13,549 bases of DNA. Origin: Verrucomicrobiota bacterium (GTDB lineage Bacteria > Verrucomicrobiota > Verrucomicrobiia > Methylacidiphilales > Verrucolacustridaceae). Under the pieces are notes generated by a model, which was given only the letters and a program-made list of their open reading frames with translations, searched no databases and had not been told where the DNA came from. Location: assembly GCA_010025475.1 (NCBI GenBank), contig RGTE01000021.1, positions 1-13,549 on the forward strand, given 5' to 3'. Within the stretch, counting starts at the first letter, position 1, and every line of letters begins with the position of its first letter. Below, piece after piece: positions 1-7,572 of this stretch. The position numbers and the translations under genes were made by a program.

Positions 1-234
1 AAAACCGGGTCCGTGGCCGGGGCGATTTCCGTGAAGGAAGCCGATGAGATCATGTTGATCACCGTGAAAGGGCAGATGGTCCGGACCAAGGTGAAGGATA
101 TCCGTGAATCCGGACGCAACACCCAAGGGGTATACATCGTGCGGTTGCAAAAGGGTGATCGCTTGCAGGGGGTGGCCCGGGTGGTCGAGACCGACGATGA
201 GGAAGCGGAGGGAGAGCTCCCGCTAGGCGCATGA
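1..234 (+). CDS. gyrA: DNA gyrase subunit A, C-terminal end (partial)
   Basis: This is the last 77 codons of a gene that begins upstream of the window; the frame is open from base 1. The peptide contains the last blade of the GyrA C-terminal DNA-wrapping beta-pinwheel: an ITVKGQMVRTKV strand pair, then the family signature GRNTQGV, then an IVRLQKGDRL..VARV strand. It closes with a short acidic tail (ETDDEEAEGE), as GyrA proteins commonly do. GyrA is the DNA-cleaving subunit of the A2B2 topoisomerase that introduces negative supercoils; the catalytic tyrosine lies outside the window. The stop codon TGA overlaps the ATG of the next gene in an ATGA arrangement, suggesting translational coupling. 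A ParC origin is possible but less likely, because GRNTQGV plus the acidic tail is typical of GyrA. Confidence 0.92.
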   Translation, partial: KTGSVAGAISVKEADEIMLITVKGQMVRTKVKDIRESGRNTQGVYIVRLQKGDRLQGVARVVETDDEEAEGELPLGA

Positions 235-1235
235 GGGGTTGGTGGGCCGGGTTCATCCTGGCCGGGGTGGTTTCGGTTTCAGCGGCGGAAGAGCCGGTCA
301 ACCGGATTGGTTTTGGATCCTGTTATAAGCCGGAAAAAAGCACGCCTCTTTGGGGCAAAGTCGCGGAGTTTGATCCGCAGGTGTGGCTTTGGCTTGGGGA
401 TAACGGCTATCCGGATGTGATCGGCGGAAAGCTCATTAAACAGGATTTGCCCAAGGACGCTTTCAAGAATGGCTATGCGGCGCTTGGCCAAAGCGAGGGG
501 ATCGCCACCCTGAAAAAACTCCCCGCTGGCCACATGATGGCCACTTGGGATGATCACGATTTCGGACTGAACGACGCCGGAAAAAGTTGGGCCCGGAAGG
601 ACGAAGCCAAGGATGCCTTCGACGCTTTTTGGAGGCAGGGGGTGCATGAGGATGGCGTTTATTCCGCCCGGGATTTCGGTCCGGAGGGGAAGCGGGTGAG
701 GGTCATCCTGCTCGACACCCGCTACAACCGTGACGATCCCGGGGAGGAGGGGGATGTTCTCGGGAAACCCCAGTGGGACTGGCTGGGGAAACAGTTGCAA
801 AAGCCGGGGGCGCAGCTTGTGGTCATCGGCTCCAGTATCCAGGTCCTCGCCCATCAGCACCGTTTTGAAAAATGGGGAAACTTTCCCAAGGCCAAGGCGA
901 GGCTTTTCGAACTCATCCGGGACTCCGGAGCCAAGGGCGTGATCCTGATCAGCGGGGATCGGCACCATGCGGAAATTTCCAAACTGGCAAAGAACCCCGC
1001 GGGGTATCCTTTGTTTGATGTGACCTCCAGTGGTTTAACGGAAAAAAGCTCCGTCCGGAATGAGCCCAACGATCTGAGGATGGGTGAAGTCTATGTCGGG
1101 CGTAATTTCGGCGTGATCCAGGTCGACTGGAACCAGGCGGACCCGGTGGTTTCCCTGGAAATCCGGGATGAGGAGGGAAAGACTGTCCGGGAGACTTCCT
1201 TCCCATTAAGCCAACTTGCCCCGCCGAGAGGGTGA
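231..1235 (+). CDS. Exported PhoD-like phosphatase/phosphodiesterase
   Basis: A 334-residue metallophosphoesterase of the alkaline phosphatase D (PhoD-like) family. Residues 1-19 look like a signal peptide (hydrophobic core then VSAA), so the enzyme probably acts in the periplasm or outside the cell. Family motifs appear in order: GFGSC with the metal-binding cysteine C31; WLGDNGYPD (D57, N58); TWDDHDFGLNDAG (D107, D108, H109); VILLDTRYNRDD around 158-169; GSSIQV around 200-205; and ISGDRHHAEIS (D243, H245, H246). The GDN motif reads GDNGYPD rather than the common GDNIY-type form. Family members hydrolyse phosphate monoesters or diesters using Fe/Ca-type metal centres; the true substrate cannot be read from sequence. 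The start ATG overlaps the gyrA stop by four bases, and nuoI follows after 14 bases. No own promoter is visible, so expression probably depends on read-through from gyrA. Confidence 0.85.
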   Translation: MRGWWAGFILAGVVSVSAAEEPVNRIGFGSCYKPEKSTPLWGKVAEFDPQVWLWLGDNGYPDVIGGKLIKQDLPKDAFKNGYAALGQSEGIATLKKLPAGHMMATWDDHDFGLNDAGKSWARKDEAKDAFDAFWRQGVHEDGVYSARDFGPEGKRVRVILLDTRYNRDDPGEEGDVLGKPQWDWLGKQLQKPGAQLVVIGSSIQVLAHQHRFEKWGNFPKAKARLFELIRDSGAKGVILISGDRHHAEISKLAKNPAGYPLFDVTSSGLTEKSSVRNEPNDLRMGEVYVGRNFGVIQVDWNQADPVVSLEIRDEEGKTVRETSFPLSQLAPPRG

Positions 1236-1249
1236 TTTAGGTTCTAGCC

Positions 1250-1828
1250 ATGGCCGTCGTTGTCGCCCGACCTGATCTCAATCTTTGGGAACGTCTTTAC
1301 CTGCCCAGCATCCTGGGGGGGATGAGGATCACGCTGCGCCACATGTTCCAGACGCTTTGGCGGATGATGTTTCCCCGCAAGCATGTGGCCCAACCGGCGA
1401 TTCTTGAGATGAGTGCCACCGGCCTGATGACCATGCAGTACCCCGAAGAGCAGTGGCCGATGCCGGAGGGATACCGCGGGGCTCCGGTGTTGGTGATGGA
1501 CGAGCAGGGGAGGGAAAAGTGTGTATCGTGCCAGCTTTGTGAATTTGTTTGTCCGCCCCGGGCGATCCGGATCACTCCCGGATCCATTCCCGGAAGCGAC
1601 CGGAACGCCAACGTGGAAAAACGACCCAGGGAGTTCGATATCGACATGCTACGGTGCATCTATTGCGGCATGTGCGAGGAGGTCTGCCCGGAGGAGGCCA
1701 TCTATCTCCGCAAGGAACATCCCATTTTCGTCGGAACCGACCGGAAGGCGATGGTGCGCAACAAGCAGGAATTGTACCGGTTGGGCGGAGTTTTACCGCG
1801 GCCCATCCATAAATGGGAAAATAAGTAG
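1250..1828 (+). CDS. nuoI: NADH-quinone oxidoreductase subunit I (2x[4Fe-4S])
   Basis: A 192-residue ferredoxin-like subunit of complex I, slightly longer than the roughly 180-residue enterobacterial protein. Two CxxCxxCxxxCP motifs are complete: C91, C94, C97, C101 and C136, C139, C142, C146. These bind clusters N6a and N6b, which pass electrons towards N2 and the quinone. An amphipathic N-terminal region (about 15-45) and the family motif MQYPEEQWP (62-70) precede them. The chosen ATG has only a weak upstream AGGT (1239-1242). An internal Met (residue 25) is a less likely start, because it would remove part of the membrane-associated N-terminus. In most bacteria nuoH lies directly upstream; here the upstream neighbour is the PhoD-like gene and nuoH is about 9 kb downstream. 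Confidence 0.95.
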   Translation: MAVVVARPDLNLWERLYLPSILGGMRITLRHMFQTLWRMMFPRKHVAQPAILEMSATGLMTMQYPEEQWPMPEGYRGAPVLVMDEQGREKCVSCQLCEFVCPPRAIRITPGSIPGSDRNANVEKRPREFDIDMLRCIYCGMCEEVCPEEAIYLRKEHPIFVGTDRKAMVRNKQELYRLGGVLPRPIHKWENK

Positions 1829-1966
1829 TCGTCCTTTTGGGGAACGGCTCGAACTAACGGTTGTCGTTTATGTTTACGTTTAGGCTTACGAAATCTTCAA
1901 TTCTTGACTCCATTGACCGCTGTTGCGGGGCCTTTAATCTCACGCAACCCCCGAAAGATCACGAGG
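1829..1966 (+). other. nuoI-nuoJ intergenic gap
   Basis: This 138-base gap is the only sizeable break within the nuoI-nuoN block and looks more A/T-rich than its neighbours. It contains a tandem GTTTAN hexamer array (listed separately). It also has a possible small hairpin: GTTGCG at 1922-1927 pairs with CGCAAC at 1943-1948 across a 15-base loop. Two TTGAC-like boxes (1904-1909 and 1913-1918) occur, but neither has a well-spaced -10 partner. The frame of nuoJ stays open upstream to a TTG at 1904, which would add 21 residues unlike any NuoJ N-terminus. A promoter or leader element for nuoJ is possible but not shown. Confidence 0.4.
1866..1889 (+). repeat. Tandem GTTTAN hexamers in the nuoI-nuoJ gap
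   Basis: Three consecutive hexamers, GTTTAT, GTTTAC and GTTTAG (1866-1883), are followed by a degenerate fourth, GCTTAC (1884-1889). The array contrasts with the GC-rich coding DNA on both sides. Nothing else in the window was seen to repeat it. It could be a protein-binding site or a chance low-complexity tract; function is unknown. Confidence 0.45.
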
Positions 1967-2473
1967 ATGGAACAAATTTTCTTCTGGAGCCTGGCCGTCG
2001 GCCTGTTGGCGGCCGCCACGGCTGTGGTGACCCTCCGGAACCCTGTGACGAACGCCGTTTGCCTCGTTTTGGCGCTCGTTTTGCAGGCCGCTCTTTTTAT
2101 CACCCTGGAGGCAACGTTTTTGGCGGCGGTTCAAGTGATTGTCTATGCGGGAGCTGTCATGGTTCTTTTTCTTTTCGTGATCATGCTGCTGGACGTGAAG
2201 GCGGAGGCTCGGAGGCCGGTGCCTTGGGCGAAGGCGGGGGCGGTCTTGGTCGGAGCTGTCGCGGTGGTGGCCGGTGTCCCCAAGCTGGTGGCGACGTTTC
2301 CGGCAGCCCGGGAACCGCTGCGCTGGTCGTCCCATGCGATGCCTTTCGGGGCCAAGGAGCTGGGAACACTCCTGTTCACTTCCTACGCGCCGCTCTTTTT
2401 GACCACGGGGGTTTTGCTGCTGGTCGCCACCATTGGGGTGGTCGTTCTTTGTCGCCGGGATCCGAGTCCATGA
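1967..2473 (+). CDS. nuoJ: NADH-quinone oxidoreductase subunit J
   Basis: A 168-residue, highly hydrophobic membrane subunit of complex I. It has about five transmembrane segments, as expected of NuoJ (184 residues in E. coli). The most conserved part of the family is clear: LAAVQVIVYAGAVMVLFLF in TM3, whose pi-bulge helix is part of the coupling path between the quinone site and the pumps. The C-terminal LLFTSYAPLF motif and the last membrane helix ending in CRR are also typical. I chose ATG 1967 (MEQIFFW), because a TTG at 1904 would add a non-hydrophobic extension. GAGG lies directly against this ATG, too close to be a good ribosome site. The stop overlaps the nuoK start as ATGA. Confidence 0.93.
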   Translation: MEQIFFWSLAVGLLAAATAVVTLRNPVTNAVCLVLALVLQAALFITLEATFLAAVQVIVYAGAVMVLFLFVIMLLDVKAEARRPVPWAKAGAVLVGAVAVVAGVPKLVATFPAAREPLRWSSHAMPFGAKELGTLLFTSYAPLFLTTGVLLLVATIGVVVLCRRDPSP

Positions 2474-2784
2474 TCCTCGGGGAGATTACCCTGGGTCATT
2501 ATTTGGCCCTGAGTGGGCTGCTCTTTCTGGTGGGCCTGGCCGGGGTCCTGTTGCGGCGAAGCCTGCTGATCGTGATGATGTCGTTGGAGCTGTTGCTGAA
2601 CGCTGCCAACCTCGCTCTGGTTGCCGCCGCCCGCTTCAAGGGCATTCCTGATCCACAAGTGGCGGTCTTTTTTGTCATCACCGTCGCTGCGGCCGAGGTG
2701 GCGGTCGGACTGGCGATTCTGGTGGCCATCTTCCGGCTGAAAAAGAGCACCTCGGCGGAGGATTTTTCCTCCCTTAAATTCTAA
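2470..2784 (+). CDS. nuoK: NADH-quinone oxidoreductase subunit K
   Basis: A 104-residue, three-helix membrane subunit of complex I, related to MrpC. The two buried glutamates known to be needed for proton translocation are present with the canonical 36-residue spacing: E40 in MMSLELLLNAANL and E76 in AAAEVAVGLAI (E36 and E72 in E. coli). The N-terminal LGHYLALSGLLF matches the family. The start ATG overlaps the nuoJ stop by four bases. The same frame is open much further upstream (to 1861), but that part is an out-of-frame shadow of nuoJ. The stop TAA is followed directly by the nuoL ATG. Confidence 0.95.
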   Translation: MILGEITLGHYLALSGLLFLVGLAGVLLRRSLLIVMMSLELLLNAANLALVAAARFKGIPDPQVAVFFVITVAAAEVAVGLAILVAIFRLKKSTSAEDFSSLKF

Positions 2785-4590
2785 ATGATCGCCTACGCCC
2801 CGTATCTCATCCTGCTGTTGCCGCTGATCTCGGCGATCGTGATCCGGCTTTTTCTTTACCCGTTTCCCCGGGTTGCCGTGCCGGTGTCGGTGGCCGCCTG
2901 TTTGGGTAGTTTTTTGGGATCTCTGCTGCTTCTCAATGCCGGCACGCCGGCCGGCGGCATGGCCGCACCGGCGGTTCCATGGATTGAGCTGGGAGGCCTG
3001 AAGGCGGGGTTCGGGTTGGTGGCCGACCCGCTGGCCAGGTTGATGGCCGCGTTGGTCACCGGGGTGGCGCTACTCGTCCACATTTATTCCCTGGGTTACA
3101 TGGCCAAAGACGCCTGCCGGGGCCGGTTCTTTGCGGAGCTGTCGCTCTTTGTCTTCTCCATGCTCGGAATCGTCTTCGCCGACAACCTCGTCACGATGTT
3201 TATCTTTTGGGAATTGGTCGGCCTCAGCTCGTACCTGCTGATCGGCTTCTGGCATGACCGGCCGGCCGCCGGGGCGGCCGCCAACAAGGCGTTTCTTGTC
3301 AACCGGATTGGGGATTTTGGTTTCATGCTGGGAATTCTTGGGGCCTGGTCGCTCTTTGGGACGATCAGCTTTGCCGATCTCCCGAGCCGGGCTGCGGCGG
3401 GAGCCCCTTTCTGGGCGGTCACCGCCGTCGGCCTGGGCCTGCTCTGCGGTTGTCTGGGGAAGTCCGCCCAGCTTCCTTTGCACGTCTGGTTGCCTGATTC
3501 CATGGAAGGCCCGACGCCCGTCTCTTCGCTTCTGCATGCAGCCACGATGGTGGTGGCGGGCGTGTATATGTTGATCCGGGTTTTGCCGATTCTCGAGGTG
3601 AGTGACGTGACGATGAACACAATCGCGTGGATCGGCGCGCTCATGACTTTGCTTCCGGCCCTGATTGCCTGCCAACAGAACGACATCAAACGGATCCTGG
3701 CCTATTCCACCCTGTCGGAAATCGCCTACATGGTGATGGCAGTTGGATTAAACATTCCCGGACCCGGCATGTACCACCTGGTCACGCACGCCTTTTTCAA
3801 ATGCCTGCTTTTTTTGGCGGCGGGCTCCGCCATCCATGGATGTCATGATGAACAGGACATCTGGAAGATGGGTGGCCTGCGCAAGCGGATGCCGTTCACC
3901 TTCCTGGTGACCTGGGTGGGAACTCTGGCCCTGGCGGCGATTCCACCCCTGTCCGGTTTCTGGAGCAAGGACGCGATCTTTGCGGCAACCTCTGACCGCC
4001 CGGGATTGGCGGCCTGCTCCATGCTGGCAGGATTTTTCACCTCTTTCTTCATGTTGCGGATGATCCTGGTTGCGTTCGATGGCAAGCCGCGCACGGAAAA
4101 TGCCAAGCACGCGCACGAGGGGCCGCCCGTAATGGTGGTGCCCATGTTGATTCTGGCGGTGCTTTCCGTGTTCGGAGGAATGTTCCCGGTGGCGGAGTTC
4201 CTCGGGATGAAACCGGAGCATCCCCATCACGCCTGGACCCTCTGGGTATCCCTGATCGTGGCGGTGGCCGGATTCTTACCCGCCCATTTTCTTTATCGGG
4301 ATGTCATCAAGGATCCGCTCCACCTTGCCCTTCTTCAGGGGAAATTTTACGTCGACGAATTTTACCAGCGGGTTCTGGTGGCCACCCAGGATGGGTTGGG
4401 GCGCCTGGCGGATGCGTTTGAAGGTTGGGTGGTGCGGGGTTTTCTGGTCCGGGGCTCAGGCGTGCTGGCCCGCTCCGCGGGGCAGGGGCTTCGGTTGGTG
4501 CAGTGTGGGCAGGTTCAGTTTTACGCGGCGGTTTTCATTCTCGGAGTGATGGGAGTGATCGGTTGGCTGCTTTGGAAGGTGGCGGCATGA
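2785..4590 (+). CDS. nuoL: NADH-quinone oxidoreductase subunit L (proton pump)
   Basis: A 601-residue antiporter-like subunit of complex I, near the E. coli length (613). Pump residues are in place: E143 in IFWELVGLSSYLLIGFW (TM5), K226 in LGKSAQLPLHVWLPDSM (TM7), H335 and K339 in THAFFKCLLFLAAGSAIH, and K395 in LSGFWSKDAIFA (TM12). The C-terminal part (about 500-601) includes a polar stretch with DPLHLALLQGKFYVDEFY, as expected for the lateral helix that runs along the other pumps, and ends in a last transmembrane helix. The start ATG abuts the nuoK stop with no nearby Shine-Dalgarno, so it is probably translationally coupled. The stop overlaps nuoM as ATGA. Confidence 0.96.
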   Translation: MIAYAPYLILLLPLISAIVIRLFLYPFPRVAVPVSVAACLGSFLGSLLLLNAGTPAGGMAAPAVPWIELGGLKAGFGLVADPLARLMAALVTGVALLVHIYSLGYMAKDACRGRFFAELSLFVFSMLGIVFADNLVTMFIFWELVGLSSYLLIGFWHDRPAAGAAANKAFLVNRIGDFGFMLGILGAWSLFGTISFADLPSRAAAGAPFWAVTAVGLGLLCGCLGKSAQLPLHVWLPDSMEGPTPVSSLLHAATMVVAGVYMLIRVLPILEVSDVTMNTIAWIGALMTLLPALIACQQNDIKRILAYSTLSEIAYMVMAVGLNIPGPGMYHLVTHAFFKCLLFLAAGSAIHGCHDEQDIWKMGGLRKRMPFTFLVTWVGTLALAAIPPLSGFWSKDAIFAATSDRPGLAACSMLAGFFTSFFMLRMILVAFDGKPRTENAKHAHEGPPVMVVPMLILAVLSVFGGMFPVAEFLGMKPEHPHHAWTLWVSLIVAVAGFLPAHFLYRDVIKDPLHLALLQGKFYVDEFYQRVLVATQDGLGRLADAFEGWVVRGFLVRGSGVLARSAGQGLRLVQCGQVQFYAAVFILGVMGVIGWLLWKVAA

Positions 4591-6056
4591 GCCTTTCCCT
4601 GACGCTTCCCGCGATTCTGCTCATTCCGCTGATCGGCGTGGTTGCCATCGCGCTGGGTGCGAAACCGAAAGCCACCGCCCTCGGGGCTTCGGTCTTGAAT
4701 CTAATCCCCGGATTTCTGGCTTCGGGGGTCGTGCTGCGTTCCGGGGAGCTTCTGTTTGGCCCTGATCCGATTCCCGCCCGGGAGGTCTTTCCGGCGAAAT
4801 TCATTCTGGGGCTGGATGGTTTGAGTCTTTCCATGCTGTGGCTGACGCTCATCGTCACCCTCGCCGCCATCGGCTCTGCGAGAAAAGGAATCAAACGGGA
4901 GAAGGAATACTACATCTGCCTTCTGTTGATCGGCCTTGGGGCACTCGGAGCCTTCCTTTCCGTCGACCTGTTTTATTTCTTCAGTTTCCACGAAGTGGCG
5001 CTGATTCCGACCTTCCTGTTGGTGGGGATGTGGGGACATGGGGATCGCTCGGGAGCAGCCTGGCGGATGACCTTGTACTTGATGCTCGGGAGTATGGTGC
5101 TGTTGGTGGGTTTGATCGGTCTGTTTTTGGCCATGCCGGAGACGGCCCGGAGTCTCGACTGGAGGGTATTGTCGGAAACCCTGAAAGCCAACCCGCTCTC
5201 GCTGGGAACCCAGCATGGGTTGGCCATCTTGCTCTTGATAGGATTCGGCACTCTGGTCTCCCTCGTCCCTTTTCACAGTTGGGCGCCGGGTGGCTACGCC
5301 TCGGCACCGGCCCCGGCGGCGATGCTGCATGCCGGCGTCCTGAAAAAGTTCGGCCTGTATGGTCTGATCCGCGTGGCTCTGCCGATGGTGCCGGATGGAT
5401 GGAAAGAAATCTCCTGGATCGTGGGATTGTTGCTGGCGGGGAATATTCTCTACCTCGGACTCGCCTCCTTGCAGCAAAGGGATTTCCGGTGGCTACTGGG
5501 ATTCTCCAGCGCGATGCACATGGGAACGGTGTTCCTTGGGCTGATCAGCGGGACGCTTTTGGGCCTGGCGGGAGCGGTGACCCTGATGGTGGGGCACGGT
5601 CTCAGCGCAGCCCTGGGTTTTGCCGTTGCCGGGGAGATTAGTCGCCGCACCGGAACTTCCTGGATGCGGGATCTTGGCGGATTGGCGAAGCGGACGCCGC
5701 AACTCTGGTTTTATCTGGTGATTGCGGCGATGGCGTCCATCGGTTTGCCGGGTTTGGCGAACTTCGCGGGGGAAATCATGATCTTCTTCGGTTCTTGGAC
5801 CGCCCATCCGTTGCTCGTAGGAGTGGCGGCGTGGGGTGTGGTGCTTTCCGCGGTGGCGATGCTCCGGGCGGTGCGGGCGATGGCTTTTGGACCGATGAGC
5901 CCGGCGGTCGAGGCCGAGGGGGTGACTGACCTTCATGGTTTGAGGGAAACGTGGCCCTTTGCATTGCTGACGTTGGCCCTGTTGTTGGTCGGCGTGATCC
6001 CCTTGGTGGTATACGGGCCGGCACGACCGGTGCTCGAAAGAATGGTGACTCCATGA
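4587..6056 (+). CDS. nuoM: NADH-quinone oxidoreductase subunit M, divergent TM7
   Basis: A 489-residue antiporter-like proton-pump subunit of complex I (509 in E. coli). Conserved elements include E136 in FHEVALIPTFLLVGMWG (TM5), W232 in PFHSWAP, K254 in AGVLKKFGLYGLIR (TM8), H337 in GHGLSAALGF and E396 in ANFAGEIMIFFG (TM12). TM7 is unusual. By ungapped alignment to E. coli NuoM, the essential K234 falls on L223, there is no lysine between residues 201 and 252, and the usual PDAH after the tryptophan reads PGGY. The adjacent K253 is an extra lysine beside the TM8 lysine. The ATG overlaps the nuoL stop, and the nuoN ATG overlaps this stop. The open frame reaches back to 4425, but that part is a nuoL shadow. 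Identity as NuoM rests on motifs plus its place between nuoL and nuoN. Confidence 0.94.
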   Translation: MSLSLTLPAILLIPLIGVVAIALGAKPKATALGASVLNLIPGFLASGVVLRSGELLFGPDPIPAREVFPAKFILGLDGLSLSMLWLTLIVTLAAIGSARKGIKREKEYYICLLLIGLGALGAFLSVDLFYFFSFHEVALIPTFLLVGMWGHGDRSGAAWRMTLYLMLGSMVLLVGLIGLFLAMPETARSLDWRVLSETLKANPLSLGTQHGLAILLLIGFGTLVSLVPFHSWAPGGYASAPAPAAMLHAGVLKKFGLYGLIRVALPMVPDGWKEISWIVGLLLAGNILYLGLASLQQRDFRWLLGFSSAMHMGTVFLGLISGTLLGLAGAVTLMVGHGLSAALGFAVAGEISRRTGTSWMRDLGGLAKRTPQLWFYLVIAAMASIGLPGLANFAGEIMIFFGSWTAHPLLVGVAAWGVVLSAVAMLRAVRAMAFGPMSPAVEAEGVTDLHGLRETWPFALLTLALLLVGVIPLVVYGPARPVLERMVTP

Positions 6057-7510
6057 GCAAATGGTTTTCCCCTGAAATCCTGCTGACCCTGGCTGGCGTT
6101 GGGTTGATCCTCGTGGACTCTTTGGCTCCGGAGCGAATCCGCCGCCGGATCCCGCTGCTCGCCTTGCTGAGCTCGCTGGGGATTCTCGTTTGGAGTCTTT
6201 GTCCCTCCAGCCGGGTGCTCCCACCCTCGTGGCTGCATTTGTTCGTCTCCGACGGGCTTTCGGCTGTCTTCAAACCATTCTTCCTGCTTTGCCTGGTTGT
6301 GGTGACCGGCATGGCCTCCCGTTACCGGTTGGCCGCGGATGAGATGGTGCGGGGGGAGTTTTTGGCTCTGCCTTTCTTTCCCACCGCAGGGCTATGTCTG
6401 CTCGCTTCCGCGCGGGATTTCCTGGCCGTATTCGTGGCCTTGGAGCTGGTCAGCATCTCCCTTTATCTTCTGGCTGCGTTTCATCGCGCAAAGCCGGCCA
6501 GTCTGGAGGCTGGCATCAAGTTATTGGTGATGGGCGGGCTTTCCACCGGATTCCTGGTGATGGGCATCGCCTGGCTTTATGCCGGAGCCGGCACGACCGA
6601 ATTCTCCAAGCTATTACTTTTCCAGGCAGGGCAGGAAGCCAATCCGGCGGTGCTCGTGGCAGCCGGGCTGATCCTCGCGGGAATTGGCTTCAAGGTTGCG
6701 GCTGTGCCGTTTCACGCATGGGCACCGGACGTGTATGAGGGGGCGCCCACCCCGGTCACCGCTTATCTGGCGGTCGCTTCCAAGGCCGCAGGATTCATCC
6801 TGCTTCTGCGGTTGTTTGGAATCGGGGCCTTTGCCTTGGAGTCGGTCGGCGTTTTTTTTCGACCCATCCTTCTGACGCTGGGGATCGCCACGGTGACCTT
6901 AGGCACATTGGCGGCTCTGCCGCAAAGGGATTTGAAACGGCTTCTGGCCTACTCCGGCATTGCCCATGCGGGCTTCATGATTCTGGCGCTGGGCACGCGG
7001 GGGGAGGGGGGCATCGGGACCGTGGTCGCCTATCTCTGGGCCTACCTGCTGGCATCCCTCCCGGTCCTGCTTTTCATTAACGAGCTGGAGCTTCTGCACG
7101 GCAGCACGGACATGCGGCACCTTGACGGCATGGGACGACGGGAACCGGGGCCGTCCCTGGGATTCACCCTTTGTCTTCTTTCCATGGCCGGATTGCCGCC
7201 GTTGGTGGGTTTCCCGGTCAAGTTGGCGGTTTTGGCCAACCTCTGGAATGCGGGGGAGACGCCGGCCCTGGTGGTGGCCGTGATCATGGCTGTCGCCGGG
7301 TTGGGCATTTATCTCACCCCGATCCGGGTGATGTACTGGGAACGGGAGGCGGACGCCATCCCGGCCAAAAGGTTTCCTCCCTTCCTGATCTGGGTGATGC
7401 TGGCGACCGGCCTGCTGAATGTCTGGCTTGGGCTTCAGCCGCAGATTTTGGTGCGGCTGGCGGAAAAGAGTCTGAACCCCCTGCCTGCGACCGAGGCGAT
7501 CCGCGAGTAA
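6053..7510 (+). CDS. nuoN: NADH-quinone oxidoreductase subunit N (proton pump)
   Basis: A 485-residue antiporter-like subunit of complex I, equal in length to the E. coli protein. Key residues are conserved: E131 in VALELVSISLYLLAAF (TM5), K214 in GIGFKVAAVPFHAWAPDVYEG (TM7), K244 in VASKAAGFILLLRL (TM8), and the NuoN-typical MGGLSTGFLVMG and LPQRDLKRLLAYSGIAHAG. The ATG overlaps the nuoM stop by four bases. The 62 bases between this gene and the next hold no clear terminator, so transcription probably continues into the iron-sulfur carrier gene. Confidence 0.96.
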   Translation: MSKWFSPEILLTLAGVGLILVDSLAPERIRRRIPLLALLSSLGILVWSLCPSSRVLPPSWLHLFVSDGLSAVFKPFFLLCLVVVTGMASRYRLAADEMVRGEFLALPFFPTAGLCLLASARDFLAVFVALELVSISLYLLAAFHRAKPASLEAGIKLLVMGGLSTGFLVMGIAWLYAGAGTTEFSKLLLFQAGQEANPAVLVAAGLILAGIGFKVAAVPFHAWAPDVYEGAPTPVTAYLAVASKAAGFILLLRLFGIGAFALESVGVFFRPILLTLGIATVTLGTLAALPQRDLKRLLAYSGIAHAGFMILALGTRGEGGIGTVVAYLWAYLLASLPVLLFINELELLHGSTDMRHLDGMGRREPGPSLGFTLCLLSMAGLPPLVGFPVKLAVLANLWNAGETPALVVAVIMAVAGLGIYLTPIRVMYWEREADAIPAKRFPPFLIWVMLATGLLNVWLGLQPQILVRLAEKSLNPLPATEAIRE

Positions 7511-7572
7511 AGGACCCGAAAAACACGGGCAAGGCTGGTCGGTATCCCTGATTTTCGTTACTTTGAGATGTG

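Noticed and set aside
279..968. A 229-codon minus-strand frame opposite the PhoD-like gene
   Set aside because: The plus-strand frame carries all the metallophosphoesterase motifs; the antisense reading has none.
1904..1940. A sigma-70 promoter for nuoJ from TTGACT or TTGACC and TTTAAT
   Set aside because: The spacings (23 and 14 bases) do not fit the usual 16-18, and other pairings match the -10 consensus poorly.
1861..2784. A 307-codon open frame running into nuoK
   Set aside because: Only the part from 2470 encodes NuoK. The upstream part is a Gly/Arg-rich out-of-frame shadow of nuoJ.
3070..4230. Minus-strand open frames opposite nuoL
   Set aside because: Low-complexity Arg/Pro/Gln-rich shadows of nuoL with no recognisable motif.
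4425..4586. N-terminal extension of NuoM
   Set aside because: The extension is a shadow of the nuoL C-terminus. The ATG at 4587 gives the normal hydrophobic NuoM start and overlaps the nuoL stop as at the other junctions.
5951..6052. N-terminal extension of NuoN
   Set aside because: The 34 added residues are polar shadow sequence from nuoM. The ATG at 6053 gives a protein of the same length as E. coli NuoN.
4701..6224. Long minus-strand open frames of 258 and 243 codons antisense to nuoM
   Set aside because: They mirror strongly conserved NuoM codons, have Gln/His/Arg-rich composition typical of GC-rich antisense shadows, and resemble no known protein.
7511..7572. A terminator after nuoN
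   Set aside because: Only a four-base CCCG/CGGG pairing is present, and no T run follows.
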